Made by a program: the position numbers and the translations under genes
Shown here: positions 16,457 through 24,239 of the stretch, piece after piece
How positions within the stretch are numbered: position 1 is the first letter of the stretch
Layout of the letters: every line of letters begins with the position of its first letter
The notes under the pieces: model-generated
Database searches by the model: none
Told to the model about the DNA's origin: nothing
Seen by the model: only the letters and a program-made list of their open reading frames with translations
Assembly: GCA_029858505.1 (NCBI GenBank)
Contig: JAOUEW010000005.1
Location: 62,001 to 126,000, forward strand
DNA: 64,000 bases
Direction of reading: 5' to 3'
DNA from: Deltaproteobacteria bacterium
GTDB taxonomy: Bacteria; SAR324; JACQKK01

Positions 16457-17413
16457 ATGAACTGGCTAAATCCCATGAACTTGGTTTCCCATCGCCATCA
16501 CCAACTTCACCGCATGATCGCCCTGCTGGCAACCCTGTTGGGCCTGGGAGCTTTCTCTGCCCTGGCGGCGGAACCCCCGCCCATTCCCGTGCTGGCGTCC
16601 ATTCCTCCCCTGGCGGCCATGGCGCGGGCGGTGGGTGGCGACCGGGTGACGGTGGAAGTGCTGATTCCTCCTGGGCAAAACGACCATACCTATTCCCTCA
16701 CCCCCGCCCAGGCCCGGCGCTTTTCCTCCGCCCGCATGTTGGCCGCCGTGGGGCTGGGCTACGAATTCTGGGCCCCCCGCATGGTGGCCAATGCCAACAA
16801 CCCCCGGCTGGTGGTGGTGTACGCCGGAGAGGGGCTGCCCGGCGGGCCCCAGTCATGGCATCATGAAGAGCACGAGGGAGAGGCCCACGACGAAGCCGAG
16901 GAGGGAGACATCCGCCACAACCCCCATGTGTGGGTAGACCCGGTATGGGCGGGAATCATGGCCGAGCGGATTGCCGATGGGCTGGCCAAGGCCGACCCCC
17001 CCCACGCCCAAGAATACCACCAGCGGCTGCGGGTGTTTCAACAAGAAACCGCCCAGTTGCACCAAGAATACAAACAGGCCCTGGCCCCCTTGAAGGGGCG
17101 TCCCCTGGTGGTGTACCACGCCAGCTTTGCCCACTTGGCCCACCGCTACGGAATGCCTTTGATTGCCGTGGTGGAAGGGGGCCACGAGCAAGAACCCACC
17201 CCCGCCCAAATGGCCCGGGCCATTCAAGCCGGGCGGGCCGCCGGGGTAAAGGCCGTGTTTTCCGAGCCCCAGTTCCCCCCCCAGGCGGTCCGCCTGCTGG
17301 CCAAAGAAATGGGCGCCGAAGTGCTGACCCTGGACGTGCTGGGGGGAGCGGAGGAAACCTACCCCGCCCTGATGCGGAGAAACCTGGCGGCCATAACGAA
17401 AGGACTACGATGA
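16457..17413 (+). CDS. znuA: Zinc ABC transporter periplasmic binding protein
   Basis: ZnuA captures Zn2+ in the periplasm and delivers it to ZnuBC. The 318-residue protein has a signal peptide (MIALLATLLGLGAFSALAA), metal-site histidines in NDHTYSLT and NPHVWVDP, a third in VVYHASFAHLAHRYG, and an acidic His-rich loop (WHHEEHEGEAHDE) between the first two, the mark of zinc rather than manganese binders. Its stop overlaps znuC (ATGA). No Zur gene or recognisable Zur box was seen upstream. Confidence 0.93.
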   Translation: MNWLNPMNLVSHRHHQLHRMIALLATLLGLGAFSALAAEPPPIPVLASIPPLAAMARAVGGDRVTVEVLIPPGQNDHTYSLTPAQARRFSSARMLAAVGLGYEFWAPRMVANANNPRLVVVYAGEGLPGGPQSWHHEEHEGEAHDEAEEGDIRHNPHVWVDPVWAGIMAERIADGLAKADPPHAQEYHQRLRVFQQETAQLHQEYKQALAPLKGRPLVVYHASFAHLAHRYGMPLIAVVEGGHEQEPTPAQMARAIQAGRAAGVKAVFSEPQFPPQAVRLLAKEMGAEVLTLDVLGGAEETYPALMRRNLAAITKGLR

Positions 17414-18186
17414 GCCCCACCGTCACACCGGTAGACATTCGAGACCTGACCGTTACCCTGGGGGGCTTGGCGGTGCTAGACAACGTGAGCCTGACCATTG
17501 CCCAGGGAGAATTCCTGGCCCTGCTGGGCCCAAACGGCGCGGGAAAGTCTACCCTGCTCAAGGTCATTGGCGGGCTGCTGACCCCAGACTCCGGGAGCGT
17601 GCGGGTGTTTGGCCGAGAACCCGGCCGCCCCGGCACCAACCCCGTGGGCTACATGCCCCAGGCGGGGGCCATCAATCCCCGCTTTCCCATCTCGGCCAGG
17701 GGGGTGGTAATGATGGGCCGCTACCCAGCCCTGGGGCCGGGGCGCTACCCCAGATCCGCCGACCGGGCCGCCGTGGCCCAGGCCCTCTCCGCCGTGGGGG
17801 CCGAAAACCTGGCCACCAAGCCCCTGGCCAAGTTGTCCGGGGGGCAGCGCCAGCGGGTGTTTTTGGCCCGGGCCCTGGTGAACAACCCGGACCTGCTGCT
17901 GCTGGATGAACCCACCGCCGGCATGGACACCCAGGCCGTGGAACAATTCTACTCCCTCATCCGCGGCCTGCGAGACCAGGGCAAGGCCGTGGTGGTGGTG
18001 TCTCACGACATTGGGGTGGTGGCCCCCCAGGTGGACCGGGTGGCCTGCCTGAACCGCCGCTTGGTGGCCCACGGCCTGCCCGGCCAGGTGCTGGACCAAC
18101 ACGTGTTAGAAAGCATGTACGGCTGCGACGCCATGCTGTTCACCCATGGAGACCACCCCCACATGGTGGTGAACAGGCACAAATGA
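17410..18186 (+). CDS. znuC: Zinc ABC transporter ATP-binding protein
   Basis: The 258-residue ATPase shows Walker A LGPNGAGKSTLLK, Q-loop GYMPQ, signature LSGGQRQRVFLARAL, Walker B LLLLDEPTAGMD and the switch His in VVVVSHDIG. ATG 17410 overlaps znuA's stop; the track's longer ORF from 16930 is an out-of-frame extension across znuA. Ends in a four-base overlap with znuB. Confidence 0.94.
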   Translation: MSPTVTPVDIRDLTVTLGGLAVLDNVSLTIAQGEFLALLGPNGAGKSTLLKVIGGLLTPDSGSVRVFGREPGRPGTNPVGYMPQAGAINPRFPISARGVVMMGRYPALGPGRYPRSADRAAVAQALSAVGAENLATKPLAKLSGGQRQRVFLARALVNNPDLLLLDEPTAGMDTQAVEQFYSLIRGLRDQGKAVVVVSHDIGVVAPQVDRVACLNRRLVAHGLPGQVLDQHVLESMYGCDAMLFTHGDHPHMVVNRHK

Positions 18187-19046
18187 CGCCCTCCCTCTCT
18201 CTTCCCCTGGCCGCCCTTAATATTGGCCTTCCCGATGTTCTGCAATCGGGCATATTGCAATACGGGTTCATGCAGCGGGCCATGACCGCCGGGGTGCTCA
18301 CCGGGGTGCTGTGCGCGGTGGTGGGGGTGTTCGTGGTGCATCGGGGCTTGAGCTTCATGGGGGCGGGCATTTCCCATGCCAGTTTTGGCGGGGTGGCCCT
18401 GGGGGCCTGGCTGGGGGTGAACCCCCTGGCGGGGGCCCTGGTGTTCTGCCTGCTGGTGGCCTGGTCCATTGGCTGGATTTCGTTGAAAACCCAGGTGCGG
18501 GAAGACACCGCCATCGGCATCTTCTTCGCCTCCACCATGGCCCTGGGCATTCTGCTGGTGGGGTACTCCCCCCCCTTGCAGCGAGAACTGCTGGCTTATT
18601 TGTTTGGCTCCATTTTGTCGGTGTCGGTGGACGACCTGGTGTTCATCTCTCTGGCGGGGGGGCTGGTGCTGGCCCTGCTGGGCTGGTTTGGCAAAGAATT
18701 GCTGTTCACCATTTTCGATCCCGACGGCGCGGTGGTGGCGGGCATTCCCGCTAACCGGTATTACTTTCTGCTCATCACCCTGGTCACCTTCACCCTGGTG
18801 ATATCCATCAAGGTGGCGGGCATTGTGCTGGTGCCGGCCCTGCTGGTCACTCCCGCCGCCGCCGCCAGCCAGTTGTCGGAGCGTTTCGGAATCATCTTGT
18901 TGTTGTCCACCCTGTTTGGGCTGGCGGCCACCCTGGGGGGGCTGGTGTTGTCGTACCTGTTCAACACCCCCTCCGGCGCCACCATTGTGCTGCTCATCAC
19001 GTTTTTGTTCCTGCTGGCCTCGCTCGTAGCCCGGTTACGAAAGTGA
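18183..19046 (+). CDS. znuB: Zinc ABC transporter permease
   Basis: A 287-residue ABC-3 family permease with about eight hydrophobic segments, starting with LPDVLQSGILQYGFMQRAM and including GAGISHASFGGVALG, the conserved loop of this family. It completes the znuABC operon with a 4-base overlap from znuC. A repeat element follows at once. Confidence 0.93.
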   Translation: MTPSLSLPLAALNIGLPDVLQSGILQYGFMQRAMTAGVLTGVLCAVVGVFVVHRGLSFMGAGISHASFGGVALGAWLGVNPLAGALVFCLLVAWSIGWISLKTQVREDTAIGIFFASTMALGILLVGYSPPLQRELLAYLFGSILSVSVDDLVFISLAGGLVLALLGWFGKELLFTIFDPDGAVVAGIPANRYYFLLITLVTFTLVISIKVAGIVLVPALLVTPAAAASQLSERFGIILLLSTLFGLAATLGGLVLSYLFNTPSGATIVLLITFLFLLASLVARLRK

Positions 19047-19049
19047 ACC

Positions 19050-19345
19050 TAGCGGAAAAATAAATCGCATCCAAAAAGTTGGGTGCTTGTTTCCGTCCGG
19101 CTTCACTCACTGAACAATTGAAAAGAGTAGCCGGGGGATTTGAGTATTGTCCCTCTCCGACGGGGGGCGCGGTCTAGCGGGGCACAGCCCCGCTTTTCGC
19201 GCCGGGGACAGCCGCCTGAAAGGCGGCAGGGAGGGGTGTTGTTCGGAAACAACTCGAAGCCGGGGGGTTGGGTGCTTGCTTCCTTCCAATCTATATATTC
19301 CGAACGGATGAAAAGAATAACCAATGGCTTCGAGTCAAGGGGGCG
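19050..19345. repeat. Composite palindromic intergenic repeat, locus 5, with an extra nested palindrome
   Basis: Family tail (ttccgtccggcttcactcac), then a hairpin arm gtccctctccgacggggg in which a second palindrome is inserted: ggcgcg at 19166-19171 pairs with cgcgcc at 19198-19203, and gcggggc at 19177-19183 with gccccgc at 19187-19193. The usual arm gccgcctgaaaggcggc with ggaggggtgttgttcgg follows. Confidence 0.85.
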
Positions 19346-19353
19346 GAGACGCC

Positions 19354-19995
19354 CTACTCCGCTCCCTGCTTCCATTCGGCGAATTCGGGCATGGCCAGTA
19401 GGGTATCTCGATAGGCCTGGGCCAGGGGCCGGGAGGAAAGATCCAACTGGTAGGTGTGAAAGCGGGTAGCCACCGGCAAAAACATGGCATCGGCCAGGGT
19501 GAAGGCCCCAAACAGCCAGGGGCCCTGGTCCAGGTGTTCTTCCCGCAGAGATTGCCACAGGCTGCCCACCCGCTCGATGTCGGCCCTCACGGCGGCGGCC
19601 TTGCCGGGGGGCGGAGGGTCCATGGGGGCTGGTGTGCGGAGGAGTTTCATGGGGCAGGCCCGCCGCAGGGCGGAAAACTCGGAATGCATTTCAGCCGAGA
19701 CCGCCCGCACCCTAGCCCGCTGGCCCAAATCCGCCGGCAGCAACACGCCCCCGGCATAGGCCTCGTTCACGTACTCCATGATGGCCAGAGAATCCCACAC
19801 CGCCAGAGGGCCGTCTAGCAGAACCGGCACCTTGCCCGCTTCAGAATATTGCCTAGCCTGGGCTTTAAACTCCGGGTGAGAGAAATTCAGCAGAACCTCC
19901 CGAAACGGCACCCCGGTTTTCTTCAACACCAGCCAGGGCCGCAGGGACCAACTGGAGGTATTTTTGTTTCCAATCACCAGGGTCAGGTCTGCCAT
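19354..19995 (-). CDS. Glutathione S-transferase family protein
   Basis: The 213-residue protein has an N-terminal thioredoxin-like domain (LTLVIGNKNTSSWSLRPWLVLKK, then GKVPVLLDG and the glutathione-binding WDSLAIMEYV) and an all-helical C-terminal domain (ADAMFLPVATRFHTY). The SSWS pattern near residue 14 suggests a serine-type active site, as in YfcF-like enzymes. It begins 3 bases after the stop of a CZB-domain gene, so both are probably co-transcribed. Substrate unknown. Confidence 0.88.
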   Translation of the reverse strand: MADLTLVIGNKNTSSWSLRPWLVLKKTGVPFREVLLNFSHPEFKAQARQYSEAGKVPVLLDGPLAVWDSLAIMEYVNEAYAGGVLLPADLGQRARVRAVSAEMHSEFSALRRACPMKLLRTPAPMDPPPPGKAAAVRADIERVGSLWQSLREEHLDQGPWLFGAFTLADAMFLPVATRFHTYQLDLSSRPLAQAYRDTLLAMPEFAEWKQGAE

Positions 19996-19998
19996 GGG

Positions 19999-20355
19999 TT
20001 AGGCCGCGGTTTGGGTTTCCAGTTTTTTCAGCAGCGTCACAATTTGTTGGCTGATAGGTTCAATGGTGAGAAAATCTTTCTCTGCTTCGGCCAAGTTTCC
20101 CTGGGTTTTCAACTGATAGATGCTTTTCACCGTGGCGTGAAGGGTTTGGTGGATTTTTTCCAGCGCCACCATGTCGGGCAGGTTTCCATAACGCTCCAGG
20201 CCATGGGCGTAAATCCATTTCCCCAAATCGCATTCGGTGTGGGAAGTCGCCTGGGCTTCGGTCAGGGTTTCCCTTCCATCTAAGAATCCGCGCAAACGGG
20301 TTTTCCAAGACAGATGACGGGTGATGGCCAACATAAAATCCAAGGTAGCACTCAT
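19999..20355 (-). CDS. Standalone CZB (chemoreceptor zinc-binding) domain protein
   Basis: CZB domains bind zinc through three His and one Cys and sense zinc or hypochlorous acid in chemoreceptors and diguanylate cyclases. The 118-residue protein is little more than that domain: His14 in RHLSWKTRLRGF, Cys42 in HTECDLGKWIY, His69 and His73 in EKIHQTLH. ATG 20355 (MSATLDFML) is chosen over the track's 20454 because the extra residues precede the domain and lack family support. With no output domain attached, it must act through a partner. A GST gene follows directly; znuABC lies 1 kb away. Confidence 0.85.
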   Translation of the reverse strand: MSATLDFMLAITRHLSWKTRLRGFLDGRETLTEAQATSHTECDLGKWIYAHGLERYGNLPDMVALEKIHQTLHATVKSIYQLKTQGNLAEAEKDFLTIEPISQQIVTLLKKLETQTAA

Positions 20356-20529
20356 GACATTCTCCGGGCAAAAAAGGGGACATCTTCCAACGGTTCGTTC
20401 CCCCATGCCCCTCTTTCTGGCAGAACGCACTGCAAACTTCGGTGAGATAGTCACGGGGACAAGCCGTTTACTTGTAGGACGGAGGTCTTGAGCACGGAAG
20501 AAGAGAGCGGAAAGAGAGAACTGCCCCTG

Positions 20530-21567
20530 TCAGGTCAACAGGGGCTTGCGGATGGCGGTGATGGTTTTGATCCAGTCGGTGCGCTGGCGGTCCCGCTCGG
20601 ACAGGTCATGAATGCCCTGCAGGGTCAGGTAGTCGTCAATCATGGAAAACGCCTTCTTGCACAGGTTCAGAATGTCATCCCGCAGGGCCACCCGCTTGTT
20701 CTGGTTTTTTTCCCGGGTCAGCAAATCGCCCTTCAGGTGGGCCAGCCAAATGTAGGAGCGCATGTCTTCCGGGTCCCGCTGAATCAGCTGGTTCAACTCT
20801 CTGGCCACCGCCAGGGGAGACTCTCCCTGGCGCAGGCGGTTTTGCAACTGGCGCTTGGCGTAGCGCACCTCCAGCCGCTGCACCAGCCCCTCCAGTTCAC
20901 TCAAGTACTCCGCCATTTTTTGCTGGGGGGTCAGCCGCCGCTGGGTGTCTTTGGGGGTCATTTCCGGCGGGGTGCGGTCGAAATGAAATTCTCCTTGGGC
21001 CAGCAGCTCGATAAACGGCTCCACCGTGTTCCGGGTTTCCAGCGAGGCCAGCAGCTTGGCCAGATAGGTCAGGTACAGCCGCTGCACCAGAATGTCATCG
21101 GGCCAGGTTTGGGCCGCGGTGTTCACGGCTAATATTCCCTGGCTCATTCGGTTGCCCGCCTGAATGTAATTCCCTCGGGCTTCCTCAAATTCTTTTTTGG
21201 CCTGGTCCAGGTCGTCGGGGGTCAGGTTGCCTGCCCGGGCCTGAAAGCTCCGCAGCACCCGCTCGCTGGCCCGCACCGTTTGCAGGGCGGTCATCACTTC
21301 GGTGTAGTCGTTTTCCGCCTGGCGGCAAACCTGCTGCACGTTGGCCAGTTCCTCTTCCGGGCAATTGCCGGGGCGGCGTTTCACCGGGTCTTTGGGGGGA
21401 ATAAACACCCGTTCCTTGGGATCCGCTTCCCCCACCGTTTCTTTCAACAGGGGTTCTCCCCTCACGGGAACTTCCTCTGTCACCGTTTCTGCCATGGGTG
21501 GCTGCATGGTTCCTCCTTGGGGTGCTTCAGGGGCTTCCCCCTGATCCGTGGGTTTGTTCTCCTTCAT
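20530..21567 (-). CDS. Helical protein of unknown function
   Basis: A 345-residue cytoplasmic protein: residues 1-60 are Pro/Glu-rich and probably disordered, followed by a predominantly helical body with coiled-coil-like stretches (LDQAKKEFEEARGNYIQAG, QLQNRLRQGESPLAVAREL) and TPR-like pairs such as LNQLIQRDPEDMRSYIWLAHLKG. No signal peptide, membrane segment or catalytic motif. It is divergent from the 770-residue gene that leads into mutS2. I recognise no family. Confidence 0.72.
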   Translation of the reverse strand: MKENKPTDQGEAPEAPQGGTMQPPMAETVTEEVPVRGEPLLKETVGEADPKERVFIPPKDPVKRRPGNCPEEELANVQQVCRQAENDYTEVMTALQTVRASERVLRSFQARAGNLTPDDLDQAKKEFEEARGNYIQAGNRMSQGILAVNTAAQTWPDDILVQRLYLTYLAKLLASLETRNTVEPFIELLAQGEFHFDRTPPEMTPKDTQRRLTPQQKMAEYLSELEGLVQRLEVRYAKRQLQNRLRQGESPLAVARELNQLIQRDPEDMRSYIWLAHLKGDLLTREKNQNKRVALRDDILNLCKKAFSMIDDYLTLQGIHDLSERDRQRTDWIKTITAIRKPLLT

Positions 21568-21926
21568 GTTTTATCCCCTTCCCCCATGATTTATCCTATA
21601 AATATACTTTACATGACATCTTGTCAAGAAAAGAAAACACAGGGGTTGATGGAATGAAGGGGCCTTGCCCCCACCCTTTCACCGCAAAAAACCTGAAAAT
21701 GCCAACGTCTTTGCCTGAATCCGACCCTACCTCTGAAATAGGCTTCCCGTCCAGGAAATCGATGTCTTCTGAGCGGGGTCTTCCAAAACACATTCCCTGG
21801 GGTTCCAGGGCCTGCATCCCTATAAAAAATGGTATATTCCCTTGAATGAAACGATGGCCCTTCCCGGAGGGCTCCCTTTCTCGCGGTTTTCACCTTCCCT
21901 GCCCAGGGATCGCCAAGGATTCGGCC
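21568..21926. promoter_or_regulatory. Divergent intergenic region between two unknown genes
   Basis: The 359 bases contain AT-rich stretches (tcctataaatatactttacatgac), a good setting for the minus-strand gene's promoter, and ataaaaaatggtatattcccttg near 21820 for the plus-strand gene. No repeat element is present. Confidence 0.45.
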
Positions 21927-24239
21927 ATGCGGGTCAAGTTGATTGCCTTGGGAGACCACCGCCAAGCCTGGGAGGAACGGCTGGACATGCTGGAGGAAAT
22001 GCTGCCTTCGGTATCGTTCTGCTCGTACATTTTCGGCGGAAAGGAGGGCCTGACCGAACTGATGGAGGCCTATTTTGCCCCGCCGTTTTCCACCGAACCC
22101 CCAGACCTGATTCTGGCGGCCCTGGACGAGGGCGAGGAACGGGACCGCCAGTTGGCGTTTTTATCCAAAGTGCGGGAGGCCAACCCCCAAACCGCCCCCG
22201 ACTTGGTGCTGGCCCTGTTCGGGGTTACCGCTGGGCTGCGGCAGTTGGTTGAAACCGCTGGCCCCGTGCAATTCATGCTAGAAAACCAATCTCGCTTCAA
22301 CATCTCCGACCCCGAACTGCTGCTGGAACACTATCCAGAGGAATACCCTCATCCCCGGGTGAACGGCTATTTGCGGGCCCTGAAGGTTCCCCTGCCGGGG
22401 GCGGCCCCCGGCACCGTGGCCTGGGGCGAGGTGGGGCTGATGGACCTGCCCATGGGCACCCTCATCTCCCTGCACCGGGTGGGGGAAGTCATGGCCATGG
22501 ACGGCCCCCAAGACCCCCGCCGTTGGCTGAAGAACGTGCTGAAGAAAGAACAGATCACCACCCCCTGGAAGGCCCCGGCCGCCTTGTACCGGGAACCCAA
22601 GGGGTTGTTCTTGTACCCCGGAATTCCCGCCAACCGGGTTCAGGGGGTTGTGGTGAAGGGGGTGGGGTTCTCTGGTCTGCTGGATACCCGCCGCCTGGGA
22701 AACCGCGAGGCCCCGGCCCAACTGGCGGGCGCCCTGGAGGTGATCGCCGACCGCCGCCGCCAAGAATGGCAGGCCGCCGAAACCCGGCTGCGCACCGCCG
22801 AAAACCGGGCCGAGCTGCCGGTGTGGTGCCATGGGCGGCTGCCCACCCTGGAACGCCTGATGGTGCGGGTGCTGCAACGGTGGGGGTTTGCCCGGGCCGG
22901 AATGATTTTGCCCGGAGAGAACCCCTCGGTGGAAGAGCCGGGGCTGGTGCTGGAACTGACCGCGGTGAAACAGCGGGTGACCCTGGCCCAGGGGCTAGAG
23001 CGTTTGCCCGCGGTGTCGTTGGCCCCAGAACTGCGGGGGAAGCTGGGCTTTCTGGCCCGGGACCGCTCTTGGCACGACCTGCCCTGGGAGGTCATTGACC
23101 GGGTGGGATGGGAAGAACGGGTAGAGGCCGCCCGGGTGGAGGAATGGCGCAAGCGCATGGCCGCCGACATCCGCGCCGCCCGCAAACAGGCCGCGGGAGA
23201 ACACCGCCGCCAAATTTTGCTGGGCCAAGAAGAATCGGTACTGGAGCGGGCCCGGGAGAACCTGGGGGATTTTCTGCTGCGGGGCGGGCGGGTGCGGTTG
23301 TGGGAGGGCGCGGCACCTCCGGCCATCTCCAAGGCCCTGGTGCTGACCCACGACCGGGAAGAAGCGGAAATAATGCTGGCGGACATGCCCCACGTTTCGA
23401 AAAAACGCTGGCTGGACCTGTCGCCCTTCCGCTCGCCGGAAAGCCTGCAAGCCAGCCAGCGAGAAACCCTGAACCACTACCTGGACGGCGGGGCGGTGTT
23501 CATTACCCCAGGGGCCCTGCGGCGGGTCACCCACATTCACGATACCCTGTCTCGTCAGTTGGTCGAAGCCAGAGAATCCCTCGACACCAGCCGGGCCGAA
23601 CACCAAACCCAAACCGCCACAGAAGCCCGGGCCAAAGAGACCTCCCAGCGGCTGGCCCTGCAATACGCCGGGGTGGTGCTGAACGACTGGGTGGCGGCCC
23701 GAGAACCCGCCCTGACCGCGCGGCTGGCCGCCCTGCGCCGCCGCCAAGAGCAAGACTGGTTCACCCCGGCCCTGGTCACCTCCTGCGCCATTGTGGGCAA
23801 CAGTGACGACAGCCGCCAGGGGCTCACCGCCGCCGCCCAGCGGCTGTTCCCTGGGATGAAACCCGCCCGGCTGCGGGTGCTGCCCTATCAGTTCGACCCC
23901 CCCGACAACCCCCGCCAACGGCGGGAGATGCTGGAAGACTATCTGCGGGTGGTGGAAAACGAACTCAACTTTCAGCCCGACTGGAGCATGATTCTGCTGG
24001 AAGACGAACCGGCCACGGCCTTTCCGCTGCTGGAACGCATCCGGGCCGCCAAGCCGCCCCTCAGCCGGGCCCCAGTGGTTCTGCTACTCACCCGCCCCTG
24101 GCTGCCGGAAGAGCACGCCCCCCTGCCCTGGCGGCGGGTGCGGGTGATTCCCCGCTTTCACACCAAGGGCCCTGGCCCAGATCAATACATCGATATGATC
24201 GAAAGCCTGTTCCAGGAACCCGCAGAGGACACCCCGTGA
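21927..24239 (+). CDS. Large protein of unknown function upstream of mutS2
   Basis: I use ATG 21927 (MRVKLIALGD, with aaggat upstream), giving 770 residues; the track's 21846 start has no ribosome binding site. The N-terminal part (PDLILAALDEGEERDRQLAFL) and the C-terminal part (DWSMILLEDEPATAFPLLERIR then PVVLLLTRP) have the strand-helix rhythm of receiver domains but lack a clear phosphoacceptor and lysine. The centre holds long charged helices rich in Arg and Glu. The stop overlaps the GTG start of mutS2. No known family recognised; a degenerate signalling scaffold is a guess. Confidence 0.7.
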   Translation: MRVKLIALGDHRQAWEERLDMLEEMLPSVSFCSYIFGGKEGLTELMEAYFAPPFSTEPPDLILAALDEGEERDRQLAFLSKVREANPQTAPDLVLALFGVTAGLRQLVETAGPVQFMLENQSRFNISDPELLLEHYPEEYPHPRVNGYLRALKVPLPGAAPGTVAWGEVGLMDLPMGTLISLHRVGEVMAMDGPQDPRRWLKNVLKKEQITTPWKAPAALYREPKGLFLYPGIPANRVQGVVVKGVGFSGLLDTRRLGNREAPAQLAGALEVIADRRRQEWQAAETRLRTAENRAELPVWCHGRLPTLERLMVRVLQRWGFARAGMILPGENPSVEEPGLVLELTAVKQRVTLAQGLERLPAVSLAPELRGKLGFLARDRSWHDLPWEVIDRVGWEERVEAARVEEWRKRMAADIRAARKQAAGEHRRQILLGQEESVLERARENLGDFLLRGGRVRLWEGAAPPAISKALVLTHDREEAEIMLADMPHVSKKRWLDLSPFRSPESLQASQRETLNHYLDGGAVFITPGALRRVTHIHDTLSRQLVEARESLDTSRAEHQTQTATEARAKETSQRLALQYAGVVLNDWVAAREPALTARLAALRRRQEQDWFTPALVTSCAIVGNSDDSRQGLTAAAQRLFPGMKPARLRVLPYQFDPPDNPRQRREMLEDYLRVVENELNFQPDWSMILLEDEPATAFPLLERIRAAKPPLSRAPVVLLLTRPWLPEEHAPLPWRRVRVIPRFHTKGPGPDQYIDMIESLFQEPAEDTP

